A program made the translations under genes and the position numbers. A stretch of 64,000 nt of DNA from Haematobia irritans (Eukaryota; Arthropoda; Insecta; Diptera; Muscidae): positions 94,776,852 through 94,840,851 of the forward strand of contig NC_134401.1 in assembly GCF_050003625.1 (NCBI RefSeq), read 5' to 3'. Positions within the stretch are counted from its first letter, which is position 1. The number at the start of each line of letters is the position of its first letter. This document shows, piece by piece, positions 39,378 through 64,000 of this stretch. Under the pieces are notes generated by a model. That model was not told where the DNA came from. It saw nothing but the letters and a program-made list of their open reading frames with translations, and did no database searches.

Positions 39378-41579
39378 AACAAGTATATACGGCCGTAAGT
39401 TCGGCCAGGCCGAAGCTTATGTACCCTCCATCATGGATTGCGTAGAAACTTCTTCTAAACACTGCCATCCACAATCGAATTACTTAAGTTGCGGTAACGC
39501 CTGCCGATGGCAAGGTATCTTAAAACCTCCTAACACCATCTTCTAAATTGTATGTAAGTCCATACGTGGTATATATTAAATCAAAGAAGATCGATCCAAT
39601 ACGTATTTAATTCAGTTTGACAAAGTAGACATAAAATTTTGACAACAGAAATAAAATTTTCTATAGAAATAAAATTTTCACAAAATTTTCTATAGAAATA
39701 AACTTTTGACAAAATTTTCTATAGAAATAAAATCTTGGTAGATTATTTTTGGCTCGAGTGGCAACCATGATTATGAACCGAATCAAAATTGAACAAAATT
39801 TTCTATAGAAATAAAATTTTGACAATGATGAAAATTTTATTATGAACCGAATAAAATTTTTACAACATTTTCTATAGAAATAAAATTTTGACAAAATTTT
39901 CTATAGAAATAAAATTTTGGTAGACTATTTTTGGCTCTAGTGGCAACCATGATTATGAACCGATATGGACCAATTTTTGTGTGATTAGACCAATTTTGGT
40001 ATGGTTGTTAGCGACCATATACTAACACCACGTTCCTAATTTGAACCGGATCGGATGAATTTTGCTCCTCCAAGAGGCTCCGGAGGTCAAATCTGGAGAA
40101 CATTTTATATGGGGGATATATATAATTATGGACCGATATGCACCAATTCTGGCACGCTTGTTAAAGATCATATACTAACACCATGTTCCAAATTACAACC
40201 GGATTGGGTGAAATTTGCTTCTCTTGGATACTTCGCAAGGCAAATCTGTTGATCGGTTTATATGGGGGCTATATATAATTATGAACCGATGTGGACCAAT
40301 TTTTGCATGGTTGTTAGAGACCATATACCAATATCATGTGCCAAATTTCAGGCGGATCGGATGAAATTTGCTTCTCTTTGAGGATCCGGAACCCAAATTT
40401 GGGGATCGGTTTATATGGACGCTATATATAATTATGGACCGATGTGGACCAATTTTTGCATGGTTGTTAGAGACCATATACCAACCATGTACCAAATTTC
40501 AGCCGGATCGGATGAAATTTGCTTCTCTTGTAGGCTCCGCAAGCCAAATCTGGGGATCGGTTTATATGGGCGCTATATATAATTATGAACCGATGTGGAC
40601 CAATTTGTGCATGGTTGTTAGAGACCATATACCAACACCATGTACCAAATTTCAGCCGGATCGGACGAAATATGCTTCTGTTAGAGGCTCCACAAGCCAA
40701 ATCTGGGGATCGGTTTATATGGGGGCTATATAAATTATGGACCGATATGGACCAATTTTTGCATGATTGTTATAGACCATATACCAACACCATGTACCAA
40801 ATTTCAGCCGGATCGGATGACATATGCTTCTCTTAGAGGCTCCACAACCAAATCTGGGGATCGGTTTATATGGGGGCTATATATAATTAAGGACCGATAT
40901 AGACCAATTTTTGCATGGTTATTAGAGACCATATACCAACATCATGTACCAAATTTCAGCCGGATCGGATGAAATTTTCTTCTCTTTGAGGCTCCGCAAG
41001 CCAAATCTGGGGATCGGTTTATATGGGGGCTATATATAATTATGGACCGATGTGGACCACTTTTTGCATGGTTGTTAGAGACCATATACCAACACCATGT
41101 ACCAAATTTCAGCCGGATCGGATGAAATTTGCTTCTCTTGTAGGCTCCGCAAGCCAAATCTGGGGATCGGTTTATATGGGGGCTATATATAATTATGGAC
41201 CGATGTGGACCAACACCATGTACCAAATTTCAGCCGGATCGGAATAAATATGCTTCTGTTAGAGGCTCCACAAGCCAAATCTGAGGGTCCCTTTATATGG
41301 GGGCTATACGTAAAAGTGGACCGATATGGCCTATTTTCAATACCATCCGACCTACATCGATAACAACTACTTGTGCCAAGTTTCAAGTCGATAGCTTGTT
41401 TCGTTCGGAAGTTAGCGTGATTTCAACAGACGGACGGACGGACGGACATGCTTAGGTCGACTCAGAATTTCACCACGACCCAGAATATATATACTTTATG
41501 GGGTCTTAGAGCAATATTTCGATGTGTTACAAACGGAATGACAAAGTTAATATACCCCCATCCTATGATGGAGGGTATA
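39378..41579 (-). mobile_element. Family A element, copy A8
   Basis: A complete copy: AACAAGTATATACGGCCGTA, hairpin, 29-bp tract (39650-39915), the longest 153-bp array in the window (about nine units, 39960-41330), (GGAC)4 near 41430 and a terminus GGAGGGTATAAAAA. Confidence 0.78.
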
Positions 41580-41634
41580 AAAATGTACTTTATTAACAAA
41601 TTATTGATTTTGGTGGAAAAATGCAATACATTTT

Positions 41635-43953
41635 TATACCCACCACCATAAAATGGTGACGGGGGTATAATAAGTTTGTCATTCCGTGTGTAACACATCG
41701 AAATATCGATTTCCGACTATATAAAGTATATATATTCTTGATCAGGGAGAAATTCTAAGACGATATAAGCATGTCCGTCTGTCCGTCTGTCTGTCTGTCT
41801 GTCTGTTGTAATCACGCTACAGCCTTCAATAATGGCGTTATCGTCCCGAAATTTGGCACAGATTAGTTTTTTGTTTGCAGGCAGGTCAAGTTCGAAGATG
41901 GGCTATATCGGTCCAAGTTTTGATATAGTTCCCATATAAACCGACCTCCCGATTTGGGGTCTTGGGCCTATAAAAACCGTAGTTTTTATCAGATTTGCCT
42001 GAAATTAGAAATCTAGAGGTATTTTGGGACCATAAGTAGGTGCGTCGAAAATCGTTCGTATCGGTCCATGTTTTGATATAGCCCCATATAGACCGATCTC
42101 CCGATTTTGCTTCTTGGGCGTCTAGAAACTATATTTACCATCCGATTTGCCTGAAATTGGAAATCCATAGGTATTGTGGGACTATAAAGAGGTGTGTCGA
42201 AATGGTCCATACCGGTCCATGTTTTGGTATAGCCCCCATATAGATTTTGCTTCTTACGCGTCCCGATTTTGCTTCTTACGCGTCTAGAAACAATATTTTC
42301 TGTCCGATTTGTATGAAATTGAAAATCAAAAGGTATTTTGGGACCATAAAGAGGTGTGTCGAAAATGGTCCGCATCGGTCCATGTTTTGATATAGCTCCC
42401 ATATAAACCAACCTCCCGATTTGGAGTCTTGGGCCTATAAAAACCGTAGTTTTTATCAGATTTGCCTGAAATTAGAAATCTAGAGGTATTTTGGGACCAT
42501 AAGTAGGTGCGTCGAAAATCGTTCGTATCGGTCCATGTTTTGATATAGCCCCCATATAGACCGATATCCCAATTTTGCTTTTAGGGCTTCTAGAAACTAT
42601 ATTTACATTCCGATTTGCCTGAAATTGGAAATCTAGAGTTATTTGAGGACCATAAAAAGGTGTGCCGAAAATGGTGCTCATCGGTCCATGTTTTGATATA
42701 GACCCCATAGAGACTGATTTCCCGATTTTGCTTCTTGGGCTTCTAGAAACTATATTTTCTATCCGATTTTCCTGAAATTGAAAATCTAGAGTTCTTTTGG
42801 GACCATAAAAAGGTGTGCCGAAAATGGTGCCCATCGGTCCATTTTTTGATATAGCCCCCATATAGACCGATCTCCCATTTTGCTTCTTGGGCTTCTAGAA
42901 ACTATATTTACCATCCGCTTTGCCTGAAATTTTTGAGCTACAATAAACTGTAGCCACCGTGGTGCAATGGTTAGCATGCCCGCCTTGCATACACAAGGTC
43001 GTGGGTTCGATTCCTGCTACGACCGAACACCAAAAAGTTTTTCAGCGGTGGATTATCCCACCTCAGTAATGCTGGTGACATTTCTGAGGGTTTCAAAGCT
43101 TCTCTAAGTGGTTTCACTGGAATGTGGAACGCCGTTCGGACTCGGCTATAAAAAGGAGGTCCCTTGTCATTGAGCTTAACATGGAATCGGGCAGCACTCA
43201 GTGATAAGAGAGAAGTTCACCAGTGTGGTATCACAATGGACTGAATAGTCTAAGTGAGCCTGAATAGTCTAAGGCTGCCACATAACCTAACCTAACCCCC
43301 ATATAGACTGATCTCTCGATTTTTACTTCTATATTTTCTGGCCGATTTGTTTGAAATTGAAAATCTGGAGGTATTTTAAGATCACAAATATGTGAGTAGC
43401 AAATGTTGCCTATCGGTCCATGTTTTGGTATAGCCCCCATATACACCGATCTCCCGGCTTTATTTCTTGGGCTTCTAGAATCCGTAGTTTTTATCCGATT
43501 TGCTGTTTCCGTTTATTTGTGTTTTCGTTTATTCAACGATTGTCTCTAAAATTTGTGTCAAAAGAAAACTTTGCTTGCCTAAAATTACGTTTCTCAAAAA
43601 AGAAAACACTTCTTTCAGGGTATAGCAGGCGCACTGATCATGAAAATTGCTTCAAACTGAAAGTAAAAGTTCCAGATTTTACTCATCGTATTTAAATAAA
43701 TGCTAAAACTCAAACAAAATTGGTTCTCATAAATCCAGAATCTTATCTGGTCTTCATAGGTAGAATCTTTAAAGTTTGTCTTCGGGAGCTGGCTTATTTG
43801 GGAGAAGATTTGTCATCAAACCCCCTACAATTCTATATATTATCAAGTAACCCACTACGACGAAGAGTTTTCATAGTAAACTATTATACTTGATTCATGG
43901 TGGTGGGTATTTAAAATTCGGCCCGGCCGAATTTACTGCTGTATATACTTGTT
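41635..43953 (+). mobile_element. Family C element, copy C2, with SINE inside
   Basis: It starts TATACCCACCACCATAAAAT and GGGGGTATAATAAG, then (GTCT)n at 41773-41805. Units are anchored by CGGTCCATGTTTTGATATAG at 42063, 42214, 42377, 42530, 42683 and 42836, mostly 153 bp apart. It ends with CGGCCCGGCCGAATTTACTG and CTTGTT. A SINE interrupts it at 42953-43297. Confidence 0.78.
42953..43297 (+). mobile_element. tRNA-headed SINE, copy 2
   Basis: It begins GCCACCGTGGTGCAATGG, with box A-like TGGTTAGCATGCC, box B GGGTTCGATTCCTGC and tail CATAACCTAACCTAACC. It is nearly identical to 10397-10736, with a small rearrangement near 43258 where TGAATAGTCTAAG is repeated. Confidence 0.78.
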
Positions 43954-44074
43954 TTAATTGTGGTTATCAATTATTTATTGTTTTAATAAGTATTGTGACC
44001 GTACGTTTTAATTTTTATTATTATAGTTGTTCAACTGGGCTCTTTGGTCAGATGGTCTTTTTATGAATTAAATA

Positions 44075-44237
44075 AAACTAATTTATTTCATATTTTACTC
44101 AACGTTTCGTTGGTTCTTTCCAACTTCATCAGGAGTGTTTTTTTTTTTTGAAAATCTCTAGGATTTTCAAAAAACACTCCTGATGAAGTTGGAAAGAACT
44201 AACGAAACGTTGAGTAAAATATGAAATAAATTAGTTT
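44075..44237. repeat. Foldback hairpin with hammerhead-like core
   Basis: The two arms of about 70-75 bases are inverted copies (ACTCAACGTTTCGTTGG against its reverse with one change) around a short centre CTCTAGG. Each arm, read outward, contains CTGATGA, a short stem GTTGG/C(C,T)AAC, and GAAAC: plus strand 44180-44207, minus strand 44132-44105. ACTC before and GAGT after the core can pair. This resembles a type I hammerhead ribozyme with a minimal stem III, though one extra A sits at the base of stem II. It abuts no recognisable retroelement gene. Confidence 0.6.
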
Positions 44238-44499
44238 ATTGTTTACTTATTTATAGGTATTTGTTCCTTGACAAACTATATTTTTTTTATAATTTTACAA
44301 AAGTTTATGCTTTCTTATGAATTGTCCGGTTAGTTGGATTTTTTTAATTAGATATTAAAATATTATTTTAGGTAATTAATATTAAAAAAAAAGGAAAAAA
44401 ATTTCATTCATTTTCTTCATTGATTTTATTTTTTAATTTGATTACAAAGTTAATTGTATCATTATAATTATAGCCTATACCACATAGTGGTGAAGGTAT

Positions 44500-45600
44500 A
44501 ACAAGTATATGCGGCCGTAAGTTCATCCAGGCCAAATGTTTTGTACACTCCACCATGGATTGCGTAGAAGTCTCTACTAATTACTTGGGTTGTGGTAATA
44601 CTTACCGATGGCAAGGTATCGAAAAACTTCTTAATATCTTCTAATTGTCTTCTAAATTGTATATTAGTCCATACTTATTATATATTAGACAAAAAACAAA
44701 CAGATTAAAAAGTATATATTTTAGTTCTTGATCGGTATATATAGGGAAGTCTACAAATAATTACGAACGGATAAGAAATTTTGCAAGGTAATTAGGAAGC
44801 CAGAATTGAAATATGAGGGTCGATTTATATGGGGGCTATATACAATTATGAACCGATAGGGACCAATTTTTATGTGATTGGGAATAGGTTAATAGGGGGG
44901 CTATGCATATTTAACTATAGACCGATATGGACATATTTTGGCATGGTTGTTAGCGGCCATATACTAACACCACGTACCAAATTTCAACCGGATCGGATGC
45001 AATGTGCTCCTCCTAGAGGCTCCGGAGGTCAAATCTGGGGATCGGTTTATATGGGGGCTATATATAATTATGGGCCGCTATGAACCAATTTTTGCATGTT
45101 TGTTAGAGACCTTATACTAAAAACACATACTAAATTTCAACCGGATCGCATGCAATGTGCTCCTCCAAGAGGCTCCGGAGGCCAAATCAGGAGATCGGTT
45201 TATATGGGATCTATATATAATTATGGACCGATATGGACCAATTTTTGCATACTTGTTAGAGACCATATACTGACACCACGGACCGAATTTCAACCGGAGC
45301 TTCCGCAAGCCAAATCTGGGGGTCTGTTTATATGGAGGCTATACGTAAAAGTGGTCCAATATGGCCCAGTTGCAATACCATCCGACCTACATCAATAACA
45401 ACTACTTGTGTCAAGTTTCAAGTCGATAGCTTGTTTCGTTCGGAAGTTAGCGTGATTTCAACAGACGGACGGACGACATGTTTAGATCAACTCAGAATTT
45501 CACCACGACCCACAATATATATTCTTTATGGGGTCTTAGAGCAATATTTCGATGTGTTACAAACGGAATGACAAAGTTAATATACCGCCCATCCCATATT
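44500..45600 (-). mobile_element. Family A element, degenerate copy A9
   Basis: It starts ACAAGTATATGCGGCCGTAA with a mutated hairpin (GTTCATCCAGGCCAAAT). It has about three recognisable units, a (GGAC) remnant at about 45468 and ends in a damaged TATACCGCCCATCCCATATT. It is older than the other copies judging by divergence. Confidence 0.6.
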
Positions 45601-45655
45601 TGTGGAGCTGAGACATGATCATGAACACTGACCCCAGTTAACAATTTGCATATTA
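45598..45655 (+). repeat. 57-bp direct repeat, copy 1
   Basis: It carries GTGGAGCTGAGACATGATCA and GACCCCAGTTAACAATTTGC. It is repeated at 47691-47747, about 130 bp before gene 2's start codon. Confidence 0.7.
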
Positions 45656-46936
45656 AAGGGTGATACGTTCAAAATTTGGTCAAGGGAAAACGAGTGTAAA
45701 TCGGTGAAATCGTTTATTTAAAAAATCAAATTAAATTTCTTTTTCAAGTTCAATTAGTATAAAATTCAGGAAAAATATTCAGTTAGGCTTTCGCCTTTCC
45801 AAACCCGAATTGCCGGGCCTCACGCTTGACACCTGCCATCAGATTTTGTACATCCACATTGTCCACCTTCTTCGCCGCAGAAAGTCAGTTTGCCTTGAAC
45901 TGCTGCTCGTCCTTCTTTAGGTTCCGCTTGACAATAGCCCAGTATTTCTCAATTGGGCGGAGCTCTGGCGTGTTGGGAGGGTTCTTGTCCTTGGGAACCA
46001 CCTGCACGTTGTTGGCGGCGTACCACTCAATGACCTTTTTACCGTAATGGCAAGATGCCAAATCCGGCCAAAACAGTACGAACAACCGTGTTTCTTCAGG
46101 AAAGGCAGCAGACGTTTATTCAAACACTCTTTCACGTAAATTTCTTGGTTGACAGTCCCGGAAGCTATGAAAATGTTGCTTTTAAAGCCACAGGTACAGA
46201 TGGCTTGCCAAACCAGATATTTCTTTGCGAACTTTGACAGTTTTATGTGCTTGAAAATATCTGCTACCTTTCCCCTTCTTTTTGCCGTATAAAACTCCTG
46301 TCCCGGAAGCTGCTTGTAGTCGGCTTTGACGTAGGTTTCGTCGTCCATTACCACGCAGTCAAACTTCGTCAGCATCGTCGTGTACAGTCTCCGGGATCGC
46401 GCTTTGGCCGTCGTATTTTATTTATCATCGCGATTTGGAGTCACTACCTTCTTGTAAGTCGATAGTCTGGCTCGTTTTTTGGCTCGATTCACGGTTGTAG
46501 ACGATACACCCAGCTTATTTGCGGCATCTCGGAGAGAGAGGTTATGGTTTCGCTTGAAACTACCGGCAACTCTCTTTGTCATCTCAGCGGCTTTCGGTTT
46601 TCGATTTCCCCCCGATCCAGACTTCCTGGCTGTTGACAAACGTTCCCCAAACACTTTAATTACATTTGTAACGGTTGATTTGGCAACTTTTAGCGATTTT
46701 TCCAGCTTTGCGTGCGAGTAGCTCGGATTTTCGCGATGCGCGAGCAAAATTTTGATACGCTGCCCTTCTTGCTTGGACGGCATTTTGACAACTGAAGAGT
46801 GAATTCAAAAATCAAAATAGGAGCAACATTTTACACACACACACCTTCAAAATGAGGAGTGTTCAGGTTTTTTAAATGCAAAATTGAAAGAAATACGTCA
46901 AGTTTATATTGACCAAATTTTGACCGTATCACCCTT
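45656..46936 (-). mobile_element. D,D37E Tc1-like transposon, copy 2
   Basis: 1281 bp with terminal inverted repeats AAGGGTGATACGTTCAAAAT and AAGGGTGATACGGTCAAAAT (reversed) and TA at both flanks (45654-45655, 46937-46938). It is inserted at the end of the 57-bp direct repeat. Confidence 0.88.
45783..46783 (-). pseudogene. D,D37E transposase, copy 2
   Basis: Open from MPSKQEGQRI through the paired helix-turn-helix region to NRDDK, then a nonsense codon at about 46418. It restarts in frame for the catalytic domain (VVMDDETYVKAD). A one-base deletion after KKHGCS near 46085 shifts the frame before the second Asp. The tail with TPELRPIEKYW is in the shifted frame. The lesions differ from those of copies 1 and 3. 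Confidence 0.85.
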
Positions 46937-46979
46937 TATTACCTAATTGTTTTTCCTATTCCTTTAATTACGATGAACA

Positions 46980-47608
46980 TAGCGATTTTAATCATTGAAT
47001 TATTAGCCGATGTGGACCAATTTTTGCATAGTTATTAGATACCATATACTTACACTATGTACCAAATTTCAGCCGGATCGGATGAAATTTGATTCTCTTA
47101 GAGGCTCCGCAAGCCAAATCGGGGGATCAGTTTATATGGGGGCTATATATTATTATGGACCGATGTGGACAAATTTTTGCACGGTTGTTAGGGATCATAT
47201 GCTGAAACCATGTACCAAATTTCAGCTGGATCGGATGAAATTTGCTTCTCTTAGAGTCCCCGCAAGCCAAATTTGGGGGTCCGTTTATATGGGGGCTATA
47301 CGTAAAAGTGGACCGATGTGGACCAATTTTTGCATGGTTATTAGAGACCATATACTAAAACCATGTACCAAATTTCAACCGGATCGGATGAAATTTGCTT
47401 CTCGTAGAGGATTCACAAGCCAAATTTGGGGGTCCGTTTATATGGGGACTATACGTAAAAGTGGACCGATATGGCCCATTTGCAATACCATCCGACCTAC
47501 ATCAATAACAACTACTTGTGCCAAGTTTCAAGTCGACAGCTTGTTTCGTTCGGAAGTTAGCGTGATTTCAACAGACGGACGGACATGCTCAGATCGACTC
47601 AGAAGGGT
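46980..47608 (-). repeat. Family A array fragment, copy A10
   Basis: Four 153-bp units from CCGATGTGGACCAATTTTTG to the CAGACGGACGGACATGCTC block. It lacks both termini: it stops at GATCGACTCAGAAGGGTATA, a deletion between the (GGAC)n block and the terminal hairpin. Confidence 0.65.
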
Positions 47609-47690
47609 ATAATAAAAACTACCATAAAGAATAAAAAAAAAAACTAACTTCGCGGTACAATGTTATAATTACCAAGTTTTTGTGATTTTT

Positions 47691-47747
47691 ATTTGTGGAG
47701 CTGAGACATGATCATGAATACTGACCCCAGTTAACAATTTGCGTATT
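47691..47747 (+). repeat. 57-bp direct repeat, copy 2, upstream of gene 2
   Basis: It matches 45598-45655 with two or three differences. Its position 130-185 bases before the gene 2 start codon makes it a candidate promoter-proximal segment. Confidence 0.7.
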
Positions 47748-47874
47748 ATTTTATCACAATTTATTTACTTATGTCCATTTGTATTTGAGGCGACTGTATC
47801 TAATCAAGTCATCGCGTTTCTTTTGGCCAACTCAAAATGTTTGCATATTTATCAGTTTGTGTTTTGATTTTGAT

Positions 47875-64000
<16,126 letters not shown>

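Overview
The window looks like euchromatic DNA from a calyptrate, muscid-type fly (Musca, Stomoxys or Haematobia would fit). This is inferred from spliced insect ABCG genes with multi-kilobase introns, several Tc1/mariner lineages, and DINE-1/Helentron-like repeats ending in a (GGAC)n block beside ATATATACTTTATGGGG and a GGGTATAAA terminal hairpin. No bacterial, viral or organellar gene is visible.

Two host genes are present, both on the + strand and clearly tandem paralogues: ABCG (White/scarlet-like) half-transporters. Gene 1 enters from the left without its Walker A exon and is complete from there to its stop (exons 6599-6934, 7007-7245, 24142-24365, 29502-29670, 29741-29997, 34391-34810; poly(A) signal 34829). 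Gene 2 starts at 47875 and leaves the window on the right (exons 47875-48001, 48090-48204, 57395-57730, 63083-63321, 63764-64000+). Homologous exons have identical lengths (336 and 239 bp) and phases in both genes. Together they show the whole architecture: Walker A, Q-loop, LSGGE signature, Walker B, H-loop, linker, six membrane helices.

Almost everything else is transposable DNA in the introns and the 13 kb intergenic gap. Three related repeat families (called A, B, C here) dominate. Each has an AACAAGTA end, an adjacent hairpin, an array of 153-bp units, a (GGAC)n block and a terminal hairpin ending GGGTATAAA. Nested in or between them are three dead D,D37E Tc1-like transposons, a DD41D element with long inverted ends carrying tRNA-like modules, an irritans-type mariner fragment, hAT elements with 8-bp target duplications, TTAA-flanked piggyBac-type MITEs, TA-flanked MITEs, tRNA-headed SINEs ending in (CCTAA)n, and a foldback with a hammerhead-like core.

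The most striking structure is inside gene 1's 16.9-kb intron: two nearly identical 3.7-kb copies of one composite family A element (with the same nested MITEs and a reverse-transcriptase scrap) lie in opposite orientation at 11441-15176 and 19067-22794. The primary transcript should be able to fold into a very long hairpin.
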